From: Dendrocalamus latiflorus
Lineage: Eukaryota; Streptophyta; Magnoliopsida; Poales; Poaceae
Direction: 5' to 3'
NCBI GenBank assembly: GCA_017311315.1
Contig: CM029669.1
Coordinates: forward strand, 19,293,683 to 19,357,682
Length of the DNA stretch: 64,000 nt
Every line of letters starts with the position of its first letter. The stretch's first letter is position 1. The translations under genes were made by a program, and so were the position numbers. The notes beneath the pieces are model-generated. The model saw only the letters and a list, made by a program, of their open reading frames with translations, searched no databases and was not told where the DNA came from. This document shows, one piece after another, positions 21,405 to 32,578 of the stretch.

Positions 21405-22658
21405 CTTTGATATCCTTCCCAAGGCTGTAGTAATGTACAAAGTTCCCATAGTATGACCCCATAACTAAAAACATCGCATCTGCCAACATGCACAACAATT
21501 TCAGCAAGCACAAAGTTATTTGAGATAAGCATACATCTAAACTAAGTTTTTAACCAGTAGACTAACTTCTCATCTGACGGTTCATTACGAAGTATTTCAG
21601 GTGCCATCCACTCAGCCTGCACATCAACATAAACGTTCAGTGGCAACTATGGTAGCACTTGAACCAGCTAGATACAAATAAATGATACCCATACATAACA
21701 TAAACTTCTGTTTATCCTGATACAAGAGCAACAAAGTTCTAACACACTTAAGCCCGTTTGCCAGCTTAAACTCATCAGCAAACTACACTGTACTAAACAA
21801 CTATCTATGTTTGGACTTTAAACTGAAATATCAGACAACAGAAAGAAGATGAAGGCAGTGGAGGGTTAAGATATTGCAGGGAAGTGTAAGTCCAAGATAT
21901 ACTTTGAACCTCCGCCATTCATCCAAACCCTGTAACTATCATCAATTCATCACCAATCTTCCTTTCGTACTATGATAGTTGAAGTTATACCTTCAAATCA
22001 TTTCAACCCTTTTTACATGCAAGGACCACGATGGAGTAAGTTTATTAATACCTGATGCAATTGATATTAATATTAACTGTATATCAGAATAATGTATTGA
22101 CTGGTATGTAAACTCTAAATATATAAGAGTTGAGCCAACAGACAAACGACAGACTCTTGCCGCTTGAGGTTTACAAAGATAGATGCACACACATGAGAAC
22201 TACAAAGTTTACCATTTTTTTAACAAATGGAGAAGATAATTTACAGAACTGGAGAACTAAGTACACTACAAACAAATTTAATCATACAGAATGAAGTGCT
22301 TCTATACTTCCCCAGGTAGAAAATTGCACAAGTTTAACGCATTTGGTTACAGCTGGCAGATTAACTTACGCCTTGTATGAACTGCAAATGCTTTGGGATT
22401 TATGCAATTTCTTTTCAGAAGAGTACAGAAGCACTGCTCACATAAAAGTTATGCTAAAATTGTGGAAATCATGCAAGCTTACTGTTCCAGCTGTTGATCT
22501 TGATGACGGGAAGGTATTGTTCTTCATCCTTGATAAACCAAAATCGCAAACCTAATTGCAAAAATTATGTAGCTTGCCATGAAAACAATAATGGAACTTG
22601 TGTGTTACCTTCACAACCCAATTCTTGTCAACCAGTAGGTTTGGGGATTTCAAAATCG
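21405..22658 (-). pseudogene. Raf/EDR1-type protein kinase fragment (MAPKKK)
   Basis: Four consecutive exons of a kinase domain with normal splice sites. Exon a (about 22658-22609): LKSPNLLVDKNWVVK, from the catalytic loop. Exon b (22551-22483): VCDFGLSRMKNNTFPSS and on to STAGT, the DFG motif and activation loop. Exon c (21616-21567): AEWMAPEILRNEPSDE, the APE motif. Exon d (from 21479): CDVFSYGVILWELCTLLQPW. Phases match from a to d. The order and wording are those of plant CTR1/EDR1-like Raf kinases, cytosolic Ser/Thr kinases of stress and ethylene signalling. The ATP-binding lobe is missing, exon a begins with a frameshifted RDL (an extra T) directly against G-rich sequence, and exon d runs into stops after PWEG. 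It cannot make a kinase; it is a captured or truncated copy. Confidence 0.85.
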
Positions 22659-22659
22659 C

Positions 22660-23335
22660 AAACCTCGGGGGAGGCGGCGGCCGGGAGTCGCGGCGGAGGC
22701 GGCGGCCGGGAGTCGATTCGGCGGAGGCAGCGGCCTTCGGGGGAGGCGGCGGCCGGGAGTCGATTCGGCGGAGGCGGCGGCCTTCGGGGAGGCGGCGGAG
22801 GCGGCGGCCTTCGGGGGAGGCGGGGGAGGCGGCGGCCGATTCGGGGGAGGCGGGGGAGGCGGCAGCCTTCGGGGGAGGCGGGGGAGGCAGCGGCCTTCGG
22901 GGGAGGCGGGGGTCTGGAACCAGGAGACGATCGACCCGCATGCATGCAAGCCGCGAGCGTCAGGGACGTGGGAGGGGGTACTCTCGGCCGCGCGGGTGAA
23001 GCGGCGGCGGTGGGGAGAGGCGAGATGGGAGGATGGGGGAGGGGAGGCGTGGGGGAGGATGGGGGGAGGCGGAGGGAGGCGCGGGGGAGGCGGAGGGAGG
23101 GGAGGCGCGGGGGAGGAGGGGGAGGCGCGGGGGAGGCGGAGGGAGCGGAGGAAGCGCGGGGGAGGAGGGGGAGGCGCGGGGGAGGCGGAGGGAGCGGAGG
23201 AAGCGCGGGGGAGGAGGGGAGGCGCGGGGGAGGAGGGGGAGGCGGAGGGAGCGGAGGAGGCGCGGGGGAGGCGGAGGGAGGGGGCAGCGCAGGTCGAGCG
23301 GGGGCGCGGGGTGGAGGGGTACTGCAGATCCATTG
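22660..23335. repeat. G-rich imperfect repeat tract
   Basis: About 670 bp of GGAGGCGGC / GGGGGAGGCGCGGGGGAGG-type units, nearly free of A/T. The first half uses GGAGGCGGCGGCC(GGGAGTC/TTCGGG) units, the second GGAGGCGCGGGGGAGGCGGAGGGAGC units. Many G-runs make G-quadruplex formation on the plus strand likely. Long ORFs in all frames come from the absence of stops in such sequence, not from selection. The tract abuts the broken kinase exon. Confidence 0.75.
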
Positions 23336-23679
23336 AAGGATGACCGTCGGATATGGTTGAGTAAGGAGAGAGAATGGAGGAGAGTTAATCTGGTGCGCAC
23401 GTTTTTATGATGGTGTATTTCTGGGTGCATATTGTGGTGTGGATGTAGTTAAGGTCATGACTGTGGAGCAGGTAATTGTTGGGTGGATGTAAAATAATTT
23501 GAACTGGTGGATTATTAGTTTAGATTAGACCCTATCTGTCCATCTGTGAGATTTCGTCCCGATAGATGAAAATATCTTGAAATTGGTAAATAGTACATTC
23601 GTCCCACCTCTCCGCTCCCGCTTGACACACTGATAAAAAAACGTGTTGCCAGGTCATGCGATTTTCTCGCTTTAGGCCC

Positions 23680-24030
23680 GTCCATTTTAGCTTGAGTTTC
23701 TGATTTATTTTTTTATCATTCCTAAGTTTCGCCTTTTCTAGTTTTTTGATTTTTTAGTTTTTACCGATTTTTTCATATTTGTTTGTATTGTTTGTGATGG
23801 ACTAACATATTTTTTTTCTATTTTTATTTTTTTAAATTTAGTTATAACAAATAAGCCACCATCAGCTAGTTTTTTTTCATATTCGTTTGTATTGTTTGTG
23901 ATAGACTAATATATTTTTTATTTTTAAATTTAGTTATAACAAATAAACCACTATCAGTTACAACATAATTTCAGCCAAGTACAATATAATTTTAACCATA
24001 AACCAACTTATTTCAATTTAACCGAGCTGC
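23680..24030 (+). mobile_element. MITE family B, copy 3 (with internal duplication)
   Basis: Starts CCCGTCCATTTTAGCTTGAG and contains TTTGTTTGTATTGTTTGTGA twice (23790 and 23885) and TTTAAATTTAGTTATAACAAATAA twice, so it carries a tandem internal duplication of about 95 bp. The right end is near AACCATAAACCAACTTATTT. Other family B copies lie at 1395, 15130, 54005, 54300 and 55235. Confidence 0.6.
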
Positions 24031-24087
24031 TAGGCTCTCCGCCCGGCTCCCCCGTTCCCTCGGGGAGTACTACCCCGTAGCACCTCA

Positions 24088-24292
24088 GGTCTGTTCTTTT
24101 GTGGCTGCGGTTTATGGCTTTTGTCTGTTTGTGTAAGAGATTACATAGTAAGTAAAATTCATGTGTGACTTTGTCGATATAAATAAAGTCAATATAATAT
24201 ATAAGGCCCTATCTAAAAAAATATTTTACTTAAAAATTAATTATTATAGAAAAACTAAAAGTTAAAGCTAAAAACCACAAAAAAAACATGCC
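24088..24292 (+). mobile_element. MITE family A
   Basis: 205 bp. Left end GGTCTGTTCTTTTGTGGCTG; right end CCACAAAAAAAACATGCC, its inverted partner. Internal GTAAGAGATTACATAGTAAG and GATATAAATAAAGTCAATAT match the copies at 12285 and 57228. Confidence 0.7.
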
Positions 24293-27272
24293 CCGAGTTC
24301 CCATCTCCCCGTGGAACTCCCTTCTCCCTCCGCTCGATAAGAAAATTGCGTCGCCAGTCCTGCGACTTTCTCGCTTCCGCGGGCTCCCCGCCCGACTCCT
24401 TTCCCCCATGGAGCTCCGCCCCCATACAGGTCCCACCCCCCTTTCCAATCCAGGCGGCACGTGACCGACTCCTCCCCCCAGTGGAGCACCGCCCGCATCC
24501 AGCTCCTCCTTCACTACGGCCCACCACACCAGACGCCGTCGCACTCGCGGCTGCCCCCAGTGAGCTCCTCATCAGCTCCTCCTCCACTGCAGCCCACTAC
24601 GCTTGACGCCACCGCCCCCAACCACCCCGTGCCTTCCTCGGGAGAGCGACAGCGGTGCTCGACGGCATCGATCCGCAGCCCCTTGCTACTCCACTGTCGA
24701 CATCGAGCTCATGTCGAGGTTGAGTTGCATGAACTCGAGCTACGTCTGGCATCCACTTTTACACCACTGTCAAGCTCGAGTTCATGTCGAGCTTCAGTCA
24801 CGTCACCCGCCCTATCGAGGACGACAACCAGCGAGGTGTTGCCCATGTCCTGGTGTGCCCGCCACCATGATGGGGCACCTCACAGCTGGACGCCCTCCAA
24901 GTGTTTGATGAATTTGCTAAGTGCATCACTTGGTTTGGAGCTAGAGCTGGACCAAGCAGCCACAGGCTCAGCGGTGCACACGAGCTGAGCGAAGAAACGT
25001 CGTGCTCAGGCGTAATCCCTGCGGCTCGTTGCCCCGCTGCAAACTTTCGAGCATCCCTTGGACCCAATAGAAAATGTGTTCTGTTCTGATAAGGTCAGGT
25101 TGCAGTTCAGTTTGGTATTAAAAACTGTTGTGTATATCTCAACTAACAGATTTGCTATTTTTTGTTACACGCGTGCACTGTTGCTATAGAATCAGAACCA
25201 GTACATCCAGGGTAACATTTGCATCCTTGCTCCACCTCGATGGTGAATTCTGCATATATGTGTGTGTTTGATTGGGTTTGAGAATCCTGTACATGTGATT
25301 CCGTTTCTTTGTTGTGCATCTTCTCATGTTTGTTTGTATTTCGTTTCTGTAGTTGCAAAGAGTGCATATTATCCAGAACTATGACCACAGGAGCCTCTTC
25401 ATGTTCTGTTTAAAGGGCACACAGTATGTGTTTCTCATTACTCCTTTTGCCATCATTTACGACTGATTTTTAGAGAACTACAAATCCTTTATTAAACAAC
25501 GTTCTGGATGCTACCAAATAGAAGGTGTTAATGTCTGGCTTTGTCTTGGATGCATATGATCCCCAACTCCATTCCTCTGACTATATTTGTGTTACGATTA
25601 ATGTTTAAAGTTGAACATTGCGTTCTCGAGCTGATAGTGTGTTACCATTCCTAACCATTGTTTCATCCCGCAGGTGGAATTGGAATGTATGCCTTTCATT
25701 TTTTTATGTTAAATTATGCTCCATACAGTAGCTCTGTTTGTTCCCTCATGTTTTCTCGATTTAATCCCATGGATTAATTAACAATATTTTTCTGTCACTG
25801 CACAACATAATCTACGTATTTTTAAGGTCATATTTGTGCTAGTTGGAAAGAATGGAATGCACAATATGGCATTTTATACCATCTACCATTTATCATATAT
25901 GGATATCCCATCTGGCATTGTAAACCAAGAGAGATGAATGGACTGTTATTTTGCATCTTGGCTTGGTTCTCCTGTTTTCTTTGTTTCCAAATTCATATTT
26001 GATGATGTTATCCATAGTCAGAAAGCTCCAATTACACATGATAAAGCTCAACCAACAATGCAGTCTCAAAAAGGAACTAGGAGGGAATAACATTTATTAG
26101 CTTTGTATCTGTGAAGAAATACATCACATCTGTTTGCCAAGTTTAACATTTACTTGTAGAGATGTAACATAGTCAGCTCTATTATGAAGGATCTTACGCA
26201 TATGAATTAGATGGTAAGAACACGATCCACGTTGATTCGACAGTAGTAAGTAAACTCTCCATGGCAACCCTCTAAAGACAGTAGTACTCTTTGTTTGATG
26301 TATATGTCTTCATGCATCCATAGTCAATGCTCTTATGGTGGTGTGGAACTACGTCAATTTCGTCATCCAAATGAGGATTAACGCTATTGCTAATCCTCAT
26401 TATCAAGGGTTGAATGAGTAGAAGGGCAAAGGGGGAAGCTTAAGACATTTATTCTTTATTTTAGAGCAGAGTAATAAGAGTAGTAATTAAGTGTTTGGGG
26501 AATTTATGGTTGAATCTTTGAACCAAATAAGGACAAGTTTAATGTTACCTCTCTCCTAGACACTACCAACAACGACAACAGAACATTGATCATTGTTTAG
26601 ATTCCGTGTTATTTTGTTGTTACCTTCTCTGAATGAACTTTTCATTGTTCAGATTCGATGTTATTTTGCTGTGCTATTTGGATCTTTGACCTTTTGGTCG
26701 CAAGCAAAAAGGTTCATGGCGTAATAATATATGCGTGAATTTGGATCTTCTTCTTTTCTTTTGCAGGTTCATGGCCAAATGCATGCTACCCAAGGATTAA
26801 GGAGTTATTAGTTAATTTCTTGTTGCACATGGAGGTAATTCCCTAGATCCCTCTCCAAGAAACACATTTCATCTTCTGTAATCTTTGTTTATATGTTCAG
26901 GAGATGGATATACACCTGATGTTGTGTTTGAAAGAAATATGAAGGTGCACTTATAATTAGTCTTAGAACAGTTCTCATACTTATGTTAGTTTTAGGATGT
27001 TTTAACTAAAGTTTGTGTTGTACTGGATCATGCTGCTTTTCTTTTGGAGCAAGAACTAATAAACAATAGATTTTCGTTGTGGTTGTCATATTGTCAACCA
27101 TGAGGTTAACTTTTGTGGTCTTGATTTCCCATTGGTAGCTACCGTGGATCTTAAACATTTTGATATTATTTGTTGAGCATGTGCTTTAGAGCACATATAT
27201 CACAATCTAAGTCTATGAAAAAAAAATAGTGACAATGTAAAGGATAACGCACTTCTTAGCTACGAATGTTTA
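24293..27272. other. no supported gene
   Basis: 24300-25080 is GC-rich, with overlapping ORFs of Ser/Pro/His composition and no domain. 25090-27272 is AT-rich. At 26765 a TTTTGCAG acceptor precedes a short open stretch ending in a GTAATTC donor (ATGGAG|GTAATT, about 26835), which could be an untranslated exon, but it links to nothing certain. Confidence 0.4.
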
Positions 27273-27533
27273 CTCTCTCCGTCTAAGTTTATATGTCGTA
27301 TTTTTGAATGACCTTATCCATAAATATAAAGCGTATTTCATATTCTAATGTAAAATTAGTGTGATATTCCCTTTATACCCTTAATAAATATGCAACTTTA
27401 TTTGCTATTCTTTACATGCATGCATTGAATATACTGTTTAGAGATAATAATTGTGGGTAATCTAGCTATTTTCACTATCTCCTCGGTCTATATGTCAATA
27501 GGAAATATGCCTTATAAACTTGGACGAAGGGAG
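27273..27533. mobile_element. Stowaway MITE
   Basis: 261 bp flanked by TA (27271-27272 and 27534-27535). Ends CTCTCTCCGTCTAAGTTTAT and, reverse-complemented, CTCCCTTCGTCCAAGTTTAT are the classic Stowaway terminus of the Tc1/mariner superfamily. The interior is AT-rich with no ORF. Confidence 0.85.
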
Positions 27534-27873
27534 TATATCACAATCAACATAGTTTTGTAGTATCATGTTATTACTTGTGTTATCTGTATACTATTTTTTT
27601 TGTTGCAACACACAGGCACGTGCCTATATACAATTACGACTCAGTAGAAGCGAGCATTTACTCAAAAAAGCCCTATAATATCTCCATATTACTATTTAAG
27701 CCACCCTTGGTTGGGTCGTGAATAATCATTGTGATCTTGAACCATCAGATCAATTTTAAATGGTTTAGATTGGAGAGCAGTCAAGCACAGCGCCTTGGCG
27801 TATGGTCCACACAACCCTCTTCCAAATCATCTCATCTGTCGGTTTCTCCCAATCGATCCCCATTGCTCCATCC

Positions 27874-29214
27874 ATGGCAACTCTCACCATGCAGCCGATT
27901 GACCACACCTCGGCCGCCCAAGAAAACTCAAGGCAAGTGATTTCTTGGTTCACTTGGGTATTTTCTTCACTAGCTTTCAACCCATGAATGAGATGAATTA
28001 CTAGAACTTGATGTTTTCGTTGTGATTTTTGGTGCCTCGATCTTGGTGCAGGAGGGGGAAGAAGCTTGGAGAGGATGGTTCTGATTTGAGTGACATCGAC
28101 TCGGGGTAAGTGTTTTTGTCCCTTATGATTGCAGTATCTTGCTTCGTTCTTTAGCTAATTAGCACATGGATTTTTTGATATGGTTGCAATTTTAGACAGC
28201 TGGGTCATTCTTGGAAAATTGGATATTGTCTTGGCGGATTTGGCCACCGCTGCATGTGGCGGCCGGCGCCTTCGCTCTTCTTCATTGATGCCTACCTGGT
28301 ACAAGTTATGGACTTGGTAGCATTATATACATCAAGAAGTGTGTGATTATTTGTGTTGGACCCGATATGGTGATCAGAGGGGGGTGAATGATGTCTTCAA
28401 ATTCAACCTCTTAAATGGTATTCCAAATTTTTTACTTCACTAGCTATTGCAAGTTAGGAAGATCAAATTTGTTCGCCAACAAAGGACTAGCTATTGCAGT
28501 GCTGTATGGTAAATTGTTAATACCAAAGATTGAAAATAGATATATGCAACTTCCTTTTGGAGAGCATAGAGCACTCCTATAGTCCTATGTCCTACTTTGT
28601 AATTTCTGACCATTTCGGTCATTTAGACTAGTGAGCTTTCGACTTTAAGTTAGTTGTTTCTTGTAAGAAACCAAGGCCAGTTCAATATTTCTGGCGTTAC
28701 TCCACACTAAAAAATCTGATGACTAAAGGGTTTGAAGATTTTCTTAGTTGGTATTGCAAAAGGAGTACTATTATAGTTTCATTTCGAACTCATTATGATG
28801 ACATTATCACAAATTTTGTAAAGCAGTTCTACTATGCCATACAGTTTGCCATAAATAGGTTGCTTTCGTCATTCCAAGAGGGATTAATGTTTAGCCTTCT
28901 TATGTCATTACATTTTATGGAAGATTGAGAAATAAGTTAACCAACTGAATTATAAAAAAGATGCCTACAGACCCATAAGGTCCCTTGTGTAATTCCTTCT
29001 CGTCATGAAAGCATCGAATGTCTATTCTTGTTTTAGAAGTATTGTGAAAGAAACCAAGGATGAAGGTATTAACTTTTTATGGTACTTTTTGCTAATACAG
29101 ATCGACAAGTTCAGCGACAAGATTGATGCCGAAGTAGAGCCTGTCATCAAGGAGCTTGAAAAGGAAATCAAACAAAATCCAACATCCTATGGTGGAGTAA
29201 ACGCACAGATATGA
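27874..29214 (+). CDS. possible small four-exon gene or BRF1-like fragment
   Basis: Four exons can be joined in phase: 27874-27932 (MATLTMQPIDHTSAAQENS), 28052-28105 (GKKLGEDGSDLSDIDSG), 28196-28298 (GQLGHSWKIGYCLGGFGH...) and 29101-29214 (IDKFSDKIDAEVEPVIKELE..., stop 29212-29214), giving 109 aa. The first intron would have a GC donor (AAG|GCAAGT); the others are GT-AG. The acidic GEDGSDLSDID motif resembles the region before the conserved C-terminal block of plant BRF1 (a TFIIIB subunit), so exons 1-2 may be a fragment of such a gene. The third and fourth exons match nothing I know. The 800-bp last intron may hide other exons. The model is tentative. Confidence 0.3.
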
Positions 29215-29920
29215 TCACTGGCCATGTATAGGGGGGCAAGTGTTGCCATTGTATAAATTGTCTGGTCTTTTTCTCTTTTGAATGACTGCTTGTACATATG
29301 TGTGCCGTTCTGTGTGAGTTACACCATGACTATAGTATGGCATGGTGACGGCGTGCTGGGTGCTCGAAATCAAAGTTGAAGTACACAGATGGAGTAGTAT
29401 TGGAATGTAAAACTTCATAGACCGTGGTCATGAAATGAACAAACACATTCTTGGCATGTGGATTTCAGCTGTGGAACTAGAAATCCCTGAGTTGTCACTT
29501 TCTTGCCAAGAACTCGTTGAACTATCTAATTGAGTTCATACTTGTTTCTCTGTATGTTGGTTACTGATAATGTAGGCTGTCCCTGTAATATGAAGTGCTA
29601 CTAGCCCCATGAACTGTCAAATTAGCATACTTGTGATATGTGAAGGAAGAACGATACAACCATGCTGTGACGGTTAACCTGCAGTGCTATCTAGGCCCTT
29701 GAAGGCTTGAACTCTCAGGAGTCAGGATGAGCCCACGTCTAACAGAACCAAGCTCACTGCTCACCTGTCTGCCTCGCACGCAAGATCCAGGGCTGTCGCT
29801 GAGACGGACGGCGACTTGGCGAGACACCGGCCGCGAACGTTTTGCCGTCCGCTTGGGATATTAACCCAGCGAGCCTAGCCCCTGCTCGGGATATTTCGCC
29901 GCGCCGTGCGCTTCCTCGCG
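29215..29920. other. intergenic and 5' region of the RNA-binding protein gene
   Basis: AT-rich until about 29740, then GC-rich promoter and leader up to the ATG. No clear TATA box was recognised. Confidence 0.5.
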
Positions 29921-31643
29921 ATGGCTCTCCCCCTCGCCCGCCTCCTCCTCCCCTCGCTTCCGGCGTGCCAACCGCCGCACTGCGTCCCCAAGCACTCCGC
30001 TCCACCTCACCACGGGCGCATCTCTTTCATTAACGCCACGACCGCCTACTCCGGTAGCCGCGCAGCCTTCGCCGCCTGCGCTGCTAGTGCCTCGGTGGCC
30101 CCGGCCCCCGCGCCACCGGCGCCGGAGGCGGAAGAGCCCGTGGGGCCGAGGACGCGGCTCATCGCGCAGAACATCCCGTGGGACTGCACGGCCGACGACA
30201 TGCGCGCGCTCTTCGAGAAGCACGGCTCCGTCGTCGACGTGGAGGTAACCGTTCGTTTCCCTTGCCTCATCCGCTTGAAGAAAAAGAAATCAACTGCAAA
30301 TTGCGAGGAGCAATAATCTGGTGAGACGGGGAATTTACACGAATTGAGCATTTGCCGTAGGAAGTAGCAGTACTCTATGGTTGCTTGAATCAGAAAGATG
30401 GTATTGGTTGACGAAAGAACCGAAATGCATTCGGTGTATCGACATGGACCTCATGGTCCATTTGCGTGCAAGAGTAGCGAGTTTAGACCAGTGATCATTT
30501 CAAACATGGCTCTGCTTAAGTAGTAGCGAGATTGTTGAAATGGTTCTACTGAAGTGGATGCATTATATCCTGCTTCCAAACAGTGAACTGAATTACTCAA
30601 GAAAAACACAGTACTGTACAGTGGCCTAAAGTTTCCGAATCCCTTTTACCGTTGTGGCACTGTACAAAAGGAAATATCCCGGCACAAATTTGGGATACAA
30701 ACATGCGAACTAATTTTACTCGGGTGCAAACTAGTTTACATTTTACATACAACTTAACTTTTAGATGGGGACATCAGGAGGAGGTTGCCATGTAACACAT
30801 TTCAAAACGGGTCGCTCGATTATTTATTTACGAAAATATGTACAGCAATGGCATCATTAGTGATTACTTTTCTTGGTTGATCTGCTAGCTTTCGATGTAC
30901 AATTCCAGTAAAAACAGAGGATTGGCATTTGTAACCATGGGTTCAGAAGAGGAGGCTCTTTCAGCACTCAACAATCTCAATTCAACTGTAAGCTCTAGTT
31001 TGTTATGGAAAGAATGTCTTTCTCCCTCTCAGACATACCCTGCTTACTTAAATCGATCTTATTTATCTTTTTTCGAGAATACAGATCATTATTTATCTCC
31101 CTTTCTACTTATTTTCTTTTGCAGATTTTAAACGATAGAACAATTAAGGTGGACTTCGCAAGACCTAGAAAGAAGCAGCATGTTGTGCCGTCAGCTCCCA
31201 TGCCAAAGCATAGTGTGTTTGTGGGAAATTTGACGTGGAGAGTGAGATCTCGTCATCTTCGGGAATTATTTGCCTCAGCCCCAGGTGTTCAATCAGCTGA
31301 AGTTGTCTTTCATACCACCAGTCCAAGGCGATCTGCTGGTTATGGTTTTGTTTCCTTTTCCTCGAGAGAGGAGGCAGAGACTGCCATATCCACCTTCAAT
31401 GGCAAGGTGAATATTCTGAAATGTAGCATCTACAGCAGTACAGAGATGTGGTTTGTTTGCTGTTCAAATTCTAGCACATGCCAGTGTTTTGTTGATACAT
31501 CTGACCTGTGGATTTTATCACAGAAATTGCTGGGACGATCCATTAACGTGATGTTCAAAGATGAAAATGCCAAAAAGAATAAATCTTCTGTTCCAAAGGA
31601 AGAGGAGCTGGAGGCAGATTCATCTGAGCAGAGTGATTGCTAA
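29921..31643 (+). CDS. two-RRM chloroplast RNP-like RNA-binding protein
   Basis: Exons 29921-30244, 30889-30987, 31125-31406 and 31524-31643 join in phase with GT-AG introns to 274 aa. The first 75 residues are rich in Ala, Pro and Ser with few acidic residues, as in a plastid transit peptide. RRM1 (about 84-165) has RNP2 LIAQNI and RNP1 NRGLAFVT; RRM2 (about 178-255) has RNP2 VFVGNL and RNP1 SAGYGFVSF. An acidic Ser/Glu tail ends EEELEADSSEQSDC. The layout of transit peptide plus two RRMs and the length match chloroplast ribonucleoproteins, which stabilise, process and help edit plastid mRNAs. A GTG-started ORF upstream is in the same frame, but ATG 29921 is the first good start. Plastid location is inferred from composition. 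Confidence 0.88.
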
Positions 31644-32269
31644 GCATTAATTGTTCTGAGAACCAAAAAAACTAGTTAAATGGATTGATCTAAATGAATT
31701 TATCTGCAGGCCTAAGCATTAATTGTTCTCAATCCTTTTCCTCGGTCAAATTTATTCTATGTGCATATTCAGTTATCAAAACAGGAAATTATACATCTTG
31801 TGAGAAATGAAACAGCATCCTTTCTTCTATTTGTCATTGCTAATAACATTTATATTTATTTATTTGAATGTTAAGCATTGTGTCTTCTACCATAATCAAG
31901 CAATAAAGCTTATGATACTGTATGCTGCTCTGGTTACCGAATAGATTTTCGTATATATTTTTTCGAGGCTACAGATTTTCATAAGATAACTAAACTGCCT
32001 TCATTTTGTATTTTTGCTATACTGTTCCTTCTGACTTCATGAGCTTTGAATCCTAGCAAGTGCTTGCGTCATTTTGACCGTTCAAGGTACTAGTACTCAT
32101 ACAGCATTATCATTATGATTGTTTATATGATTGAATGGCAGCATTATCTTAATTATGATTGTTTATACCTCCTGATCATACTGTGTGATTAGCCTGCTGG
32201 TTGGTTTCGCTCGTTCGGCAACTCTTGAATTTTGAAATACTGTGTTCTATATGAATGCAAGATGCTTAT
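31644..32269. other. 3' flank of the RNA-binding protein gene
   Basis: Likely 3' UTR and intergenic DNA; AATAAA-like CAATAAAG at 31901. The LTR retrotransposon is inserted at its right edge. Confidence 0.5.
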
Positions 32270-32274
32270 ATATG

Positions 32275-32524
32275 TGTCGTAGGGGTGGCCCCCACCTAAA
32301 CCCGGCAGGCCTGGTAGGAGGTTATAAGGCCCAGAATGAGCTATGTGTAATGACATAAGTACCCCCAGAGGGGATAACCAGATGTAAGGGTATAACTGTA
32401 AAAGCATGCATCATGTGTATATATATATATGAAGACATGCCATGGGGAGAGGGCAGGCCATTCTCACTCCTCCCCATCACTCTCCACTACCATCTCTCTC
32501 TCTGTTTGGCCCGTAGCCACAACA
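32275..32524 (+). repeat. left LTR
   Basis: Starts TGTCG and ends ACAACA. The TATATATATATATGAAG run at 32418-32434 is a likely TATA region for the genomic transcript. About 97% like the right LTR. Confidence 0.93.
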
Positions 32525-32578
32525 GTTGGCGCCGTCCGTGGGGAGGACAAGGACAAGCCTGAAGACCGAAGAAGAAGG

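Noticed and set aside
22494..23336. 280-codon Gly/Arg-rich ORF and several Pro-rich antisense ORFs
   Set aside because: They come from the G-rich tract, where stops are absent by composition; overlapping ORFs exist in most frames.
24461..24988. 175-codon ORF, possible GC-rich first exon
   Set aside because: Ser/Pro/His-biased composition, overlapping ORFs in other frames, no domain, and no convincing downstream exon in phase.
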